Shown here piece by piece: positions 1 to 9,630 of a stretch of 64,000 nucleotides of DNA. The notes beneath the pieces are model-generated. The model was not told where the DNA came from, made no database searches, and saw nothing but the letters and a program-made list of their open reading frames with translations. Within the stretch, counting starts at the first letter, position 1; every line of letters starts with the position of its first letter. The translations under genes were made by a program, and so were the position numbers. The stretch comes from Microbacterium hydrocarbonoxydans (GTDB lineage Bacteria; Actinomycetota; Actinomycetes; Actinomycetales; Microbacteriaceae): the NCBI RefSeq assembly GCF_011752045.1, contig NZ_JAAKXW010000001.1, positions 1,364,001 to 1,428,000 on the forward strand, written 5' to 3'.

Positions 1-544
1 CCGCCCGTCCGTGCGCGAGGGGGTGCGGGCCCTGGCGCAGCTGGGGCTGCTGGAGACCCGGCAGGGCGACGGCACCTACGTGATCGCGAACGACCCGACC
101 GAGGTCGCACTCCGGCGAGCCCTGCGCAACGCCGACCCGCGGGAGGTGTTCCGGGTGCGCCGCGCCCTCGACGCCCTCGCAGCGACCGAGGCTGCGGAGA
201 ACCGAGATGACGAGATCCTCGCGCTCATCGAGGCCGAGCTGATCGCCCGGCAGGAGGCCGCGAACCGCGACGACGCGCAGGCCTTCATCGACCACGACGT
301 CGCCTTCCACCTCTACGTCGTCCAGGCCTCGCGCAACGCGCTGCTCGGCGGGATCTACACGAGCTTCGTCTCGTCGCTGCGCAACGCCGTCACCCAGAAC
401 GTCGTGGGCTCGATGGCACTGGCCGAGACGCCCGGGGACAAGCACGACGCGCTCTTCCAGGCGATCCGCGCCGGCGACGGCGAGGCCGCACAGGATGCGG
501 CGCTCAACATCATCGAGCGCTCGAAGCGGTTCCTCGAGACCTGA
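1..544 (+). CDS. GntR/FadR-type regulator, 5' end missing
   Basis: This is the C-terminal part of a GntR-family repressor. The reading frame is already open at base 2 and encodes RPSVREGVRALAQLGLLETR followed by QGDGTYV, the recognition helix and wing of a FadR-type winged helix, so the true start lies upstream of the window. About 177 residues remain. The rest is an all-helical FCD ligand-binding domain, with the typical acidic and histidine ligands visible in FIDHDVAFHLYVVQAS. Such proteins usually sense organic acids or sugar acids and control neighbouring catabolic or transport genes. It converges with the acyl-CoA dehydrogenase gene, leaving only 5 bases between the stops, so its own target is more likely upstream and out of view. 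The effector cannot be told from the sequence. Confidence 0.88.
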   Translation, partial: RPSVREGVRALAQLGLLETRQGDGTYVIANDPTEVALRRALRNADPREVFRVRRALDALAATEAAENRDDEILALIEAELIARQEAANRDDAQAFIDHDVAFHLYVVQASRNALLGGIYTSFVSSLRNAVTQNVVGSMALAETPGDKHDALFQAIRAGDGEAAQDAALNIIERSKRFLET

Positions 545-549
545 GCGGT

Positions 550-1722
550 TCAGCCCGCATTCGGGCGGAACGCCTGGATGCCGGTGATGTGCGCGCCCAG
601 CACGAGCGTGTGCACCTCGTCGGTGCCCTCGTAGGTGCGCACGGACTCCAGGTTCGCGGCGTGACGGAGCGGCGAGTACTCCCCCGACACGCCGTTGCCG
701 CCGAGCACGGTACGGGCTTCGCGGGCGATCGCGATCGCCGCACGGGTGTTGCCGAGCTTCGCGACGGAGATCTGCTCGGGAGTGAGCCGGCCGGCGTCCT
801 TCAGCCGTCCGAGCCGCAGGGCGACGAGCTGCGCCTTCTCGATCTCCACGGCCATGTCGACGAGCTTCTGCTGGGTGAGCTGGAAGCCGGCGATCGGCTG
901 GTTGAACTGCACCCGCGTCTTCGCGTACTCGAGGGCCGTCGCGTAGCTGTCGCGGGCGGCGCCGATGACGCCCCAGCCGATGCCGTAGCGCGCCTCGTTG
1001 AGGCAGGAGAACGGCGCGCGCAGCCCGCGCGCCTCCGGCAGCTGGGCGCTCGCGGGGAGCCGCACGTCGGTGAGCGCGATGTCGCACTGGATCGACGCGC
1101 GCATCGACAGCTTCGGCGCGATCGGCGTCGCCTCGAAGCCCGGCGTGTCGGTCGGCACGATGAAGCCCCGCACGCCGTCGTCGGTCTGCGCCCAGATGAT
1201 CGCGATGTGCGCGATCGAGGCGAGTCCGATCCACCGCTTCGCGCCGTTGAGCACCCAGTCCTCGCCGTCGCGCCGTGCGAACGTCGTCATGCTGGAGGGG
1301 TCGGATCCGGAGTTCGGCTCGGTGAGCCCGAAGCATCCGATGACCTCGCCGGTCGCCATCCGCGGCAGCCACTGCTGCTTCTGCTCCTCGCTGCCGTGCT
1401 TGTGGATCGCGCTCATGGCGAGCGATCCCTGCACCGACACGAAGGTGCGCAGCCCGGAGTCCCCCGCCTCCAGCTCGAGCGCCGCCAGCCCGTACTCCAC
1501 GGCGCTCCGGCCCGCGCAGCCATAGCCGGTCAGGTGCATGCCGAGGACGCCGAGCTCCCCGAGCTCGGGCACGATCTCGGCCGGGAACACGGCGCGGTCG
1601 AACCAGTCGGCGATGTTCGGGCGGATGCGCGAGTCGACGAACGCGCGCACCCGGTCGCGCGCGGAGCGCTCCTCGTCGCTGAGCAGGTCGTCGAAGTCGA
1701 GCAGGTCGGGAACGGTGTGCAT
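550..1722 (-). CDS. acyl-CoA dehydrogenase, glutaryl-CoA dehydrogenase type
   Basis: Predicted FAD-dependent acyl-CoA dehydrogenase of 390 residues. It has the helical N-terminal domain, the beta domain (FGLTEPNSGSDPSSM near residue 131) and the C-terminal helical domain ending in the catalytic-base motif TYEGTDEVH, with Glu365. The stretch GLRTFVSVQGSLAM carries Arg92 at the place where glutaryl-CoA dehydrogenases use an Arg to bind the substrate's distal carboxylate. With MRASIQCDIALTDVRLP, this favours glutaryl-CoA oxidation and decarboxylation to crotonyl-CoA over a general fatty-acid role. The ATG at 1722 is preferred over in-frame starts up to 1884, because the longer version adds Arg/Cys-rich sequence unlike the family and overlaps the divergent regulator. 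A CoA-transferase that could activate glutarate lies 1.4 kb away. Substrate assignment is inference. Confidence 0.85.
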   Translation of the reverse strand: MHTVPDLLDFDDLLSDEERSARDRVRAFVDSRIRPNIADWFDRAVFPAEIVPELGELGVLGMHLTGYGCAGRSAVEYGLAALELEAGDSGLRTFVSVQGSLAMSAIHKHGSEEQKQQWLPRMATGEVIGCFGLTEPNSGSDPSSMTTFARRDGEDWVLNGAKRWIGLASIAHIAIIWAQTDDGVRGFIVPTDTPGFEATPIAPKLSMRASIQCDIALTDVRLPASAQLPEARGLRAPFSCLNEARYGIGWGVIGAARDSYATALEYAKTRVQFNQPIAGFQLTQQKLVDMAVEIEKAQLVALRLGRLKDAGRLTPEQISVAKLGNTRAAIAIAREARTVLGGNGVSGEYSPLRHAANLESVRTYEGTDEVHTLVLGAHITGIQAFRPNAG

Positions 1723-1788
1723 GAACACGAGGTTAGACACCCCGGATGCCGCCGAGCGGCAACAGTTCGCACAGACTTGCCTGAAGAC

Positions 1789-1803
1789 TGTGCATCCTGC
1801 ACA
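1789..1803. promoter_or_regulatory. inverted repeat TGTGCA-TCC-TGCACA, candidate operator
   Basis: A perfect 6-base inverted repeat with a 3-base spacer lies in the 89-base gap between the divergent acyl-CoA dehydrogenase and PucR-type genes. It ends 8 bases before the PucR start codon. The position fits an operator used for autoregulation or control of the divergent gene. No regulator can be assigned from sequence alone. Confidence 0.4.
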
Positions 1804-1811
1804 CTGGCGGG

Positions 1812-3158
1812 ATGGTGTCCCTCGGCGATCTCGTGCGCGCGGCCGGGTCCTCCCTCCGTCCCCTGCTCCCGTTCGACCCCGCACGGGAGGTCAGCGGCGT
1901 GCACGTCTCCGAGCTCGCCGACCCCGGCCGGTACCTCGACGGCGGGGAGCTCCTCCTCAGCACCGGTCTGCCGCTGAGCGGATCGGAGGCCGACACGGCG
2001 TACGTCTCGCGCCTCGCCGCGCAGGGAGCGGGAGCGCTCGGCATCGGCCTCGGCGAGGGCTGGACCGACGTCCCGCCCGGCCTCGCCGGCCGGTGCGAGG
2101 CCGCGGGGCTCCCGCTCTTCTCCGTGCCGGACGGCGCCCGCTTCCTCGACGTCTCCCGCGCGTTCTGGTCCGCCGAGGGCCGGAGCGAGCACGACACGGC
2201 CCTGCGCACGGGGCACGCCCACACGCGCCTCGCCGAGGCCGCGGGCGGCTCCGATCCGATCGCCGCCGTCACGCGCCTCATCGCGCAGGAGATCGGCGGC
2301 TGGGCCGCGTGGATCCCCTTCGACGCCGCGGCCCCTGGCGCGGTGCTGCATCCGCCGTCTCTCGCCGGGCTGCTGCCGGTCGTGACCTCCGATGCGCGGC
2401 ACTCGCTCGCCCGCTCCGGCGTGGCCGCTGCCTCTTTCGTCTCACACGGGTCGACCGTCATCGCGCACGCCGTCACCCGCGGGCAGGACGCCGTCGGCGC
2501 GCTCGCGCTCGGCGCCGGTCGCCCGCTGACGCGCGCGGACCGGCAGCTGGCACTCACCGCCACGGCGCTGCTGCGGCTCTGCCTTCCCTCCGATTCCGCG
2601 GGCGATCCGTCGCGTTGGATCGCGACCCTGATCCTGGAGGGACGCGCCGACGCGGCCAGGGCTCTCGGTCGCAGCGCGGGCGTCGCCGTTCCGGGGACGG
2701 TGCGCGTGCTGCTGGATCCGGAGGGAGCGGGACGGGCGGCATCCGCCCTCGCCGCGCCGTACGACGGAGAGCCTGTCCGGCTGGCGCCCTCCGGCGCCGA
2801 GGCCGCGCTCGCGAGAGGCGCGATCGGGATCCCCGTCGCGCTCGAGGCGGTGCCGGCCGCGCTCTCGCGGCTCCTGACCCTGCGGCGCACCCCCGGCGCG
2901 CCGGCGCTCGTGGTCGAGAGTGCGACCCGAGGAGACGACGGCGTGCGGGCGCTGCGCGAGGCCGACCCCGCCCTGCTCGACACGGTGCGGGCCTACCTCC
3001 GGCACGGTCGCAGCGCCGAGCGCACCGCACGCGAGCTCGGCGTGCATCGCAACACGGTGCGCCCGCGGATCGCGGCGGCCGAGGCCGTGCTCGGCGCGTC
3101 GCTCGACGACCCCGACGCCTCCGCCGAGCTGTGGATCGCCCTCAGGGCAGCAGGCTAG
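1812..3158 (+). CDS. PucR-family transcriptional regulator
   Basis: A regulator of 448 residues. The N-terminal part (about residues 1-130) matches the PucR purine-catabolism-regulator domain, recognisable in LVRAAGSSLRPLLPFDPARE and YLDGGELLLSTGLPL. The middle is a poorly conserved GGDEF-like region. The last 50 residues form the PucR C-terminal helix-turn-helix (TVRAYLRHGRSAERTARELG, then VHRNTV). Family members regulate purine, amino acid, GABA or other nitrogen and carbon catabolic genes. Its divergence from the acyl-CoA dehydrogenase and its convergent 4-base overlap with the CoA-transferase suggest that it controls these two catabolic genes. Start: ATG at 1812, after a weak GCGGG. Usual length is 400-550 residues, so it looks complete. 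Confidence 0.85.
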   Translation: MVSLGDLVRAAGSSLRPLLPFDPAREVSGVHVSELADPGRYLDGGELLLSTGLPLSGSEADTAYVSRLAAQGAGALGIGLGEGWTDVPPGLAGRCEAAGLPLFSVPDGARFLDVSRAFWSAEGRSEHDTALRTGHAHTRLAEAAGGSDPIAAVTRLIAQEIGGWAAWIPFDAAAPGAVLHPPSLAGLLPVVTSDARHSLARSGVAAASFVSHGSTVIAHAVTRGQDAVGALALGAGRPLTRADRQLALTATALLRLCLPSDSAGDPSRWIATLILEGRADAARALGRSAGVAVPGTVRVLLDPEGAGRAASALAAPYDGEPVRLAPSGAEAALARGAIGIPVALEAVPAALSRLLTLRRTPGAPALVVESATRGDDGVRALREADPALLDTVRAYLRHGRSAERTARELGVHRNTVRPRIAAAEAVLGASLDDPDASAELWIALRAAG

Positions 3159-4306
3159 TCCTGCTCCGAGAGCCAGGCGCGGATCGCCTCGTCCTGCTCG
3201 CCGAGACGAGGAGGGGCGACGGACGGGGCCGGGATGCCGGGTGTCCAGGCGATCGGCGGGCGGATCTGCCGGGACACCCGCCCGTCGGCGCCCGTGGTCT
3301 CGAGCACCGGATCCAGCCCCAGCCGCTCGGCCAGGGCGATGCCGCCGCCGATGCCGTTGACCTCCCCCGCCGCCACGCCCGCCGCGTTCAGGCGCGCGGC
3401 CCACACGGCCGCAGTGCCGGCGGCGAGCGCCTCCTCCAGCAGCCCGGCCAGGGCGTCGCGGTGGGCGACCCGGTCGGGGTTGCGGGCGAAGCGCGGATCG
3501 CCGGCCAGCTCGGGTCGCCCGAGTTCCGCGGTCATCCTCGCGAACTGCGCGTCGTTGCCGCACGCCACCGCCAGGGGTCCGTCCGCGCAGCGCAGAACCT
3601 CGTAGGGCGCGATCGAGGGATGCCGGTTGCCCAGGCGCCCGGGTTCGACCCCGGCGCCGAGATGCGCCGAGACCTGGTTCACCAGCGAGGCCTGCAGGCT
3701 GGAGAGCAGGTTCACCTCGACGCGCGAGCCGCGTCCGGTGCGCTCGCGCCGGCGGAGCGCGGCCAGGATGCCGATCACGGCGTCCTTGCCGGTGAGCACG
3801 TCGACCAGCGCGACCCCGGCCTTCATCGCCTCGCCGTCCCGTTCCCCCGTGATGTGCATGAGCCCGCCGACGGCCTGGGCGACGAAGTCATAGCCGGGCA
3901 GCGCCGCCCCTCCAGCGGACCCGAAACCGCTGATGGACGCGTAGACGAGATCCGGATGCCGTGCGGACAGCTCGTCCCAGCCGAAGCCCATCTCCGCGAA
4001 CAGCCCGGGGCGGAAGTTCTCGATCACGACGTCGCTGCGCGCGATGATGTCATGCGCGGTGGCGCGATCGCCCTCATCGCGGAGGTCGAGCGCGATCGAC
4101 TCCTTGCCGCGGTTCGCCGATTCGAAGTACGTCGTCTCGCCAGAACCGGCGTACGGCGGACCCCATGAGCGCGTGTCGTCGCCGCCTCCCGGCCGTTCGA
4201 TCTTGATCACGCGCGCACCGAGATCGGCGAGGGTCATCGTGGCGAGCGGCCCGGCGAGCACGCGGGAGAAGTCGGCGACGACGACGCCGTCGAGGGGCGC
4301 GGTCAC
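3155..4306 (-). CDS. CaiB/BaiF family III CoA-transferase
   Basis: A family III CoA-transferase of 383 residues. The N-terminus has LDGVVVADFSRVLAGPLATM and LGARVIKIERPGGGDDTRSW, typical of the interlocked-ring dimer fold. Asp169 in MKAGVALVDVLTGKDAV is at the position of the catalytic Asp that forms an acyl anhydride with substrate. These enzymes move CoA between carboxylates such as carnitine, formate/oxalate or succinate/glutarate. Next to a glutaryl-CoA-dehydrogenase-like gene, a succinyl-CoA:glutarate transfer role like that of the SUGCT group is the best guess, but not proven. The start is a GTG at 4306 with no clear ribosome binding site. The stop overlaps the PucR stop by 4 bases on the opposite strand. 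Confidence 0.85.
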   Translation of the reverse strand: MTAPLDGVVVADFSRVLAGPLATMTLADLGARVIKIERPGGGDDTRSWGPPYAGSGETTYFESANRGKESIALDLRDEGDRATAHDIIARSDVVIENFRPGLFAEMGFGWDELSARHPDLVYASISGFGSAGGAALPGYDFVAQAVGGLMHITGERDGEAMKAGVALVDVLTGKDAVIGILAALRRRERTGRGSRVEVNLLSSLQASLVNQVSAHLGAGVEPGRLGNRHPSIAPYEVLRCADGPLAVACGNDAQFARMTAELGRPELAGDPRFARNPDRVAHRDALAGLLEEALAAGTAAVWAARLNAAGVAAGEVNGIGGGIALAERLGLDPVLETTGADGRVSRQIRPPIAWTPGIPAPSVAPPRLGEQDEAIRAWLSEQD

Positions 4307-4400
4307 GGGGCGGTCGTCCGGGCTCGCGTGCTGACGGTCGATCGGGGACGCCGGGGCTCTCGCATGCGGCCGATCTAACCACAGGGACCGCTCCGGACGC

Positions 4401-4441
4401 GAAGCCGCCTCTCCGACGACGTGCGTCGGAGAGGCGGCTTC
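4401..4441 (-). terminator. strong hairpin terminator after purH
   Basis: A perfect 18-bp stem (GAAGCCGCCTCTCCGACG paired with its complement) with the 5-base loop ACGTG begins 12 bases after the purH stop codon. It can also stop leftward or rightward read-through toward the CoA-transferase start region. Confidence 0.8.
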
Positions 4442-4453
4442 AGGCGCGAGCGC

Positions 4454-6061
4454 TCAGTGGAAGAAGTGGCGCTCCCCGGTGAAGAACATGGTCACGCCGG
4501 CCTTGCGCGCGGCATCCACGACCTCCTCGTCGCGCACGGAGCCGCCGGGCTGGACGATCGCCTTGATGCCGGCGTCGATGAGGACCTGCGCGCCGTCGGC
4601 GAACGGGAAGAACGCGTCGGATGCCGCCACCGAGCCGGCCGCCCGGGCGCCGGCCCGCTCGACGGCGAGACGGCACGAGTCGACCCTGTTGACCTGGCCC
4701 ATGCCGACGCCGACCGTGGCGTTGTCCTTGGCGAGCACGATCGCGTTCGACTTGACGGCGCGGCACGCCTTCCACGCGAAGATGAGGTTCTCCAGCTCCT
4801 CGTCGTCCGGGCGCTCGCCGGAGACCAGCTCCCAGTCCTTCGCGACGGACCAGATGTCGTCGGGGAAGCGGTCGGCGTCCTGCAGCAGCAGTCCGCCCGA
4901 GACGAGGCGGACGTCCATGCGCTCCTGGCGCCAGTCCTCCGGCAGCTGCAGCAGACGCAGGTTCTTCTTCGCCTTGAAGACCTCCAGGGCGGCCGGCTCG
5001 AAGGACGGCGCCACGATGACCTCGGTGAAGATGTCCTTGAGGTTCTCCGCCATCTTCAGCGTCACGGTGCCGTTCGCGGCGATCACGCCGCCGTAGGCCG
5101 AGACCGGGTCGCACTCGTGGGCGCGCAGGTGCGCGCTGGCGATCGGGTCGAGGGCGTTCGGCGCGGTCGTCGCGATGCCGCACGGGTTGGCGTGCTTGAT
5201 GATCGCGACGGCCGGGAGCACCATGTCGTACGCGGCGCGCAGCGCGGCATCCGCGTCGACGTAGTTGTTGTACGACATCTCCTTGCCCTGCAGCTGCGTG
5301 GCCTGGGCGATGCCGTGGCCGCCGGCGCGGGTGTAGATGGCGCCGCGCTGGTGCGAGTTCTCGCCGTAGCGCAGCGTGGCCAGGCGCTCGGCCTGGATCG
5401 TGAGGTGCGTGGGGAGGTCGCCCTCGTCGGCGAGGGTGCCCTCGGCGAACCACGACGCGACGGCCGTGTCGTAGGCCGCGGTGTGCGCGAACGCGCGGGC
5501 GGCGAGCTCGCGGCGCTGGGAGAGCGAGGTGCCGCCGGAGCCGATGGCCGCGATCACCGCGGGATAGGAGTCGGGCGAGACGACGATGGCGACGTTGGCG
5601 TGGTTCTTCGCGGCGGCGCGCACCATGGCGGGGCCGCCGATGTCGATCTGCTCGACGACGTCGTCGCCGACGGCACCCGAGGCCACGGTCTCGACGAACG
5701 GGTACAGGTTCACCACGACGAGCTCGAAGGGCTCGATGCCGAGGTGCTCGAGCTGCCCCTCGTGGTCCTCGAGGCGCAGGTCGGCGAGCAGGCCGCCGTG
5801 GATGTTCGGGTGCAGCGTCTTCACCCGGCCGTCGAGCATCTCGGCGACGCCGGTGACGGCGGCGACGTCGGTGACCTCGAAGCCGGCCTCGCGGATCGTG
5901 GCCGCGGTCGAGCCGGTGGAGACGATCTCGACCCCGCCCTCGGCGAGGGCCGCGGCGAGCTCGAGCAGGTCGGTCTTGTCGCTCACCGAGACGAGCGCGC
6001 GGCGGATCGGCACGGTGTCGCGGTCGCGGTACAGGGCGGCGTCGTGGCGGGGGCCTGCCAT
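4454..6061 (-). CDS. purH: bifunctional AICAR transformylase/IMP cyclohydrolase
   Basis: PurH, 535 residues, makes the last two steps of de novo purine synthesis: AICAR to FAICAR with 10-formyl-tetrahydrofolate, then ring closure to IMP. The N-terminal cyclohydrolase (MGS-like) domain starts at [21 protein letters not shown] and contains [16 protein letters not shown]. The transformylase domain carries GENSHQ and the folate/catalytic motif [11 protein letters not shown]. The ATG at 6061 is chosen because AAGGAG lies just upstream and homology starts there; the frame stays open far upstream, but that overlaps purN and is not protein-like. purN stops 30 bases upstream, so the two form an operon that reads leftward into a strong hairpin. 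Confidence 0.97.
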   Translation of the reverse strand: MAGPRHDAALYRDRDTVPIRRALVSVSDKTDLLELAAALAEGGVEIVSTGSTAATIREAGFEVTDVAAVTGVAEMLDGRVKTLHPNIHGGLLADLRLEDHEGQLEHLGIEPFELVVVNLYPFVETVASGAVGDDVVEQIDIGGPAMVRAAAKNHANVAIVVSPDSYPAVIAAIGSGGTSLSQRRELAARAFAHTAAYDTAVASWFAEGTLADEGDLPTHLTIQAERLATLRYGENSHQRGAIYTRAGGHGIAQATQLQGKEMSYNNYVDADAALRAAYDMVLPAVAIIKHANPCGIATTAPNALDPIASAHLRAHECDPVSAYGGVIAANGTVTLKMAENLKDIFTEVIVAPSFEPAALEVFKAKKNLRLLQLPEDWRQERMDVRLVSGGLLLQDADRFPDDIWSVAKDWELVSGERPDDEELENLIFAWKACRAVKSNAIVLAKDNATVGVGMGQVNRVDSCRLAVERAGARAAGSVAASDAFFPFADGAQVLIDAGIKAIVQPGGSVRDEEVVDAARKAGVTMFFTGERHFFH

Positions 6062-6090
6062 GGGGGGCTCCTTCGTTGCGAGGGGTCGGG

Positions 6091-6678
6091 TCAGGATGCG
6101 GCGGACAGCGTCAGCTCGCCGGTGGCGATGCGGCGCACCACATCGATGAGCAGCCGGCGTTCGACGGGCTTGATGCGCTCGTGCAGCGAGTGCTCGGTGT
6201 CGCCCTCGACGACCGGCACGCGCTCCTGCGCGAGGATGAGACCGCTGTCGACCCCGTCGTCGACCACGATGACGCTGGCGCCGGTCTGCGAGACGCCCGC
6301 GGCGAGCGCGTCGCGGACGCCGTGCGCCCCGGGGAACTCCGGCAGGTAGGCCGGGTGCGTGTTGATCAGCCGCGGCGAGTACTCCGCGACGAGGGAAGGC
6401 GGCAGCAGCCGCATGAGACCGCTGAGGACGACGAGGTCGGGGTTCCAGATCGCGAGCTGGCGTCCGAGCTCCTCCCCCCACGCCTCGCGGCTCTCGTGCT
6501 CGTGCCACGGCACGGTGAAGCTGGGGATGCCGAACTCCTCGGCGTGAACGAGGCCGTCGGCCTGGCGGTCGGCGCCGACGACGACGACCCGCGCGGGGAA
6601 GTCCGGGTGGCGGGCGGCCTCGAGGAGGGCACGAAGATTCGAGCCGGTGCCCGAGATGAGAACGGCGACCGTGAGCAC
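6091..6678 (-). CDS. purN: phosphoribosylglycinamide formyltransferase
   Basis: PurN, 195 residues, formylates GAR to FGAR with 10-formyl-tetrahydrofolate in purine synthesis. The phosphate-binding loop [10 protein letters not shown] is at residues 9-18. The catalytic triad falls at Asn106, His108 ([22 protein letters not shown]) and Asp144 (DDGVDSG), the same numbers as in the E. coli enzyme. The gene lies directly upstream of purH and 43 bases downstream of a PerM-like membrane protein gene, all on the same strand. I recall the order perM-purN-purH from mycobacteria. Confidence 0.96.
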   Translation of the reverse strand: MLTVAVLISGTGSNLRALLEAARHPDFPARVVVVGADRQADGLVHAEEFGIPSFTVPWHEHESREAWGEELGRQLAIWNPDLVVLSGLMRLLPPSLVAEYSPRLINTHPAYLPEFPGAHGVRDALAAGVSQTGASVIVVDDGVDSGLILAQERVPVVEGDTEHSLHERIKPVERRLLIDVVRRIATGELTLSAAS

Positions 6679-6721
6679 CGGCCCAGTCTACCGGGGCGGC
6701 ACGGCCCTGCCCGACCCGATG

Positions 6722-8113
6722 TCAGCCGACGGGATCGCCGGGATCGCGCCGCGGGATCCGGAACCCTTCGAGCCCGTCCAGCGGCGCCGTGTCCGCCGCC
6801 GACGCCTCGTACGGGGCGGGTGCGGGGGCGCCGGCATCCGTGGTCTCCGCGTCCGACGGATCGGATGCCGCCATCTGCGCCAGCCAGCGGTCCGTGCGCT
6901 CCTCGGCGAGCTCGTCGCGGTGACGCGGCGAGAGGAGCAGGATCGCCGCACCGAGCAGCACCTCGCCCCCGAGCGCGAGGGCGAACGGCAGCGGGGCCGG
7001 TCCCGCCTCGGCCAGCCGGCCCGGTCCCATCGAGCCGCTCGTCAGCACGCCGGCGACGGCGGCGACCGCTGCGGTCGCGACGGCGATGCCGACGGCGATC
7101 ACGGCCCGCGGTCCGAACGCCAGCGGGGTGTCCTCCCAGACCAGCCGCGAGCGCACCGCCCAGCCTGCGAAGGCGCCGGCTGCGACCGGCACCAGCACGA
7201 CGACGAGCATCCAGATCGAGCCGTTCTCCGGCAGCAGCCCGAGCAGCGGGATGCCGGGCACGACGCCCAGCTGGGTGCCGGCCGGTGACACGGCGGTGCC
7301 CGCCCCGACGGCGAACCCGGGGCCGGCGAGCCAGGATGCCGCCCACACGATCAGGGTCGGCAGGTACGCGAGGTGCGCGAGCGTGAGCACGACGGCGCCG
7401 AGCACGTCCACCCGCGCCGCCTCGAACAGCGCGACGGCCTCGCCGCTGCGCAGCACGGTCATCAGGGCGACCGCGAGTGCGGAGGCGCCGACCATGCTCA
7501 CGACCGCGAAGGCGGCGCCGCGGACGGCGGCTGCGGGCACCGCGCCCCACTCGCCCCAGGCGTCGACCGCGTCGTGCACGCGGTCGACGAGGCCGCCGTC
7601 CCCGTCCTCCCAGACCACGCGCAGTGCGCCGCACAGAGCGCCGACGAGGTACACCGCCGTCGGCACGACGATCGCGAGGAGCAGCGAGGTCTCGGCTGCG
7701 GCCAGCCGGGAGGTGAGCGCGACGCCCGCGCCGATGAGCCCGAAGGCGCCCACGCCCGCCGCCGACCCGAGCAGCCAGGCGCCCGCGTGCGCGGCGCGCG
7801 CCCCGGAACGGGCTGCGAAGAGCAGGGTGAACAGCAGGAAGGCGAGCGGGGCGATGGACAGCGTGAACCGGGCGGCATCCGGGGCGATCCCCGTCGCGAC
7901 GAGCACCTCGTCCGGCACGACGACCTCCACCGGCACTCCGTGCCCGAACTGCCACAGCGTCCCCGTCAGCGGCCAGAGCGCGCCCCAGTCCGCGCCGACG
8001 CCGAACGCCAGGGTCCAGAGCACGGTGAGCGGGGCCAGCAGCACCGCGAGTCCGACCGCTGCCGCGATGGCTGCGTCGAAGGCGGCGAGGAGCGCGACGA
8101 GGAGGCGTTGCAT
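6722..8113 (-). CDS. PerM-like DUF6350 polytopic membrane protein
   Basis: An integral membrane protein of 463 residues with roughly ten hydrophobic helices, starting with LLVALLAAFDAAIAAAVGLA. The C-terminal tail of about 60 residues is soluble, acidic and proline-rich. The pattern and place (immediately before purN-purH) match the actinobacterial DUF6350 family, which includes mycobacterial PerM (Rv0955). That protein has been linked to cell division and persistence under host-like stress. A divisome-related role here is by family only. The start is ATG at 8113, and the gene is divergent from the purine permease. Confidence 0.78.
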   Translation of the reverse strand: MQRLLVALLAAFDAAIAAAVGLAVLLAPLTVLWTLAFGVGADWGALWPLTGTLWQFGHGVPVEVVVPDEVLVATGIAPDAARFTLSIAPLAFLLFTLLFAARSGARAAHAGAWLLGSAAGVGAFGLIGAGVALTSRLAAAETSLLLAIVVPTAVYLVGALCGALRVVWEDGDGGLVDRVHDAVDAWGEWGAVPAAAVRGAAFAVVSMVGASALAVALMTVLRSGEAVALFEAARVDVLGAVVLTLAHLAYLPTLIVWAASWLAGPGFAVGAGTAVSPAGTQLGVVPGIPLLGLLPENGSIWMLVVVLVPVAAGAFAGWAVRSRLVWEDTPLAFGPRAVIAVGIAVATAAVAAVAGVLTSGSMGPGRLAEAGPAPLPFALALGGEVLLGAAILLLSPRHRDELAEERTDRWLAQMAASDPSDAETTDAGAPAPAPYEASAADTAPLDGLEGFRIPRRDPGDPVG

Positions 8114-8204
8114 AGCGATTCGAGACTACGACGAGAACCCGCGCCCCGCCTGGGGACTCGCGCGGCTCGGGCGACACGATATCGTCTCCTGCGGAGGTTC
8201 CCCG

Positions 8205-9617
8205 ATGACAACTGCCCCGCCCGCCACGACCGCAGAGCCCACGAACGCTCTGGATCGCTTCTTCGAGATCACGAAGCGCGGATCCACGATCGGCACCGAG
8301 ATCCGCGGAGGCCTGGTGACCTTCGTCACCATGGCCTACATCGTGATCCTCAACCCGATCATCCTGTCGACGCCGGACGTCGACGGCACGACCCTGCCCA
8401 CCACGGCCGTCGCCGCCGCGACCGCGCTCACCGCAGGGGTGATGACCCTCCTGTTCGGCGTGATCACGCGGCTTCCGTTCGCCTTCGCCGCCGGCCTCGG
8501 CATCAACGCGTTCCTCGCCTTCACGGTCGTCGGGTCGGTGACCTGGGCCGAGGCGATGGCGCTCGTCATGATCAACGGAGCGATCATCGTGCTGCTCGCG
8601 GCGACCGGCCTGCGGAAGCTCATCTTCGATGCCGTCCCGGTGCAGCTCAAGCTCGCGATCACGGTCGGCATCGGCCTGTTCATCGCCTTCATCGGCTTCG
8701 TCAACGCCGGCTTCGTCTCGGCAACGGGCAACCCCTCTCCCCCGGTGGACCTCGGCATCGGCGGCTCGGTCGCCTCGATCCCGACCCTGCTCTTCGTGAT
8801 CACGCTGCTTCTCGGCGGGGTGCTCATCGCGCTGCGCCTGAAGGGCGCGATCCTCATCGCCCTCGTCGGCGGCACTGTGCTCGGCGGCATCCTGAACCTC
8901 GTCTGGCCGTTCGGCCTGGACTTCGGGTTCTCCGGGAGCATCGTGAGCCTGCCCGACCTGAGCCTCATCGGCAAGGTCGACTTCTCCTTCGACCTGAGCA
9001 AGGTCAGCGTGGTCGCCCTGGTGATGTTCGTGTTCACGCTGCTGTTCTCGAACTTCTTCGACGCCATGGGCACGATGACCGGCCTCGCCAAGGAGGCCGA
9101 CCTCGCCGACGGCAAGGGCGACTTCCCCCGGATCAAGTCGGCACTGGTCGTCGAGGGCGTCGGCGCGATCGTCGGCGGCGGCACCTCCTCGTCCTCCGCC
9201 ACCGTGTTCGTCGAGTCCGGCTCCGGCATCGGCGAGGGAGCCCGCACCGGCTTCGCGAACGTCGTGACCGGTGCGATGTTCCTGCTCGCGATGTTCTTCA
9301 CCCCGCTCACCTCGCTGGTGCCGGGCGCAGTCGCCGCGGCAGCGCTCGTGCTCGTCGGCGCGATGATGCTGGCCCAGATCAAGAACATCGATCTCGGAGA
9401 CTTCCGGGTGCTGCTGCCGGTGTTCCTCACGGCGACGGTGATGCCGATGACCTACTCGATCGCCAACGGCATCGGCGCGGGCTTCGTCAGCTGGATCGTC
9501 GTGAACGCGCTCTCCGGCCGGGCGAAGACCATCCACCCCCTCCTGTGGGCGGTGGGCGCCGGCTTCGTGCTGTTCTTCGCGCGCGGCCCGATCGAGGCGC
9601 TCTTCGGCGTCGCCTGA
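8205..9617 (+). CDS. NCS2 family purine permease (AzgA/COG2252 type)
   Basis: A transporter of 470 residues with about 12-13 membrane segments. The start FFEITKRGSTIGTEIRGGLV and following TFVTMAYIVILNPIILS, and the later NFFDAMGTMTGLAKEADL and GGGTSSSSATVFVESGSGIGEGARTG pieces, are hallmarks of the AzgA branch of NCS2. These proteins import adenine, guanine or hypoxanthine by proton symport. The ATG at 8205 has GCGGAGG about 9 bases upstream; the longer open frame before it runs antisense to the PerM-like gene and is rejected. It neighbours purN/purH, in line with balancing salvage and synthesis. It is a single-gene unit ending in a strong hairpin. Confidence 0.92.
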   Translation: MTTAPPATTAEPTNALDRFFEITKRGSTIGTEIRGGLVTFVTMAYIVILNPIILSTPDVDGTTLPTTAVAAATALTAGVMTLLFGVITRLPFAFAAGLGINAFLAFTVVGSVTWAEAMALVMINGAIIVLLAATGLRKLIFDAVPVQLKLAITVGIGLFIAFIGFVNAGFVSATGNPSPPVDLGIGGSVASIPTLLFVITLLLGGVLIALRLKGAILIALVGGTVLGGILNLVWPFGLDFGFSGSIVSLPDLSLIGKVDFSFDLSKVSVVALVMFVFTLLFSNFFDAMGTMTGLAKEADLADGKGDFPRIKSALVVEGVGAIVGGGTSSSSATVFVESGSGIGEGARTGFANVVTGAMFLLAMFFTPLTSLVPGAVAAAALVLVGAMMLAQIKNIDLGDFRVLLPVFLTATVMPMTYSIANGIGAGFVSWIVVNALSGRAKTIHPLLWAVGAGFVLFFARGPIEALFGVA

Positions 9618-9630
9618 CCCACCGCACGCA

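Noticed and set aside
1723..1884. Longer N-terminus for the glutaryl-CoA-dehydrogenase-like protein
   Set aside because: The added 54 residues are Arg/Cys-rich with no family similarity and would run into the divergent regulator gene.
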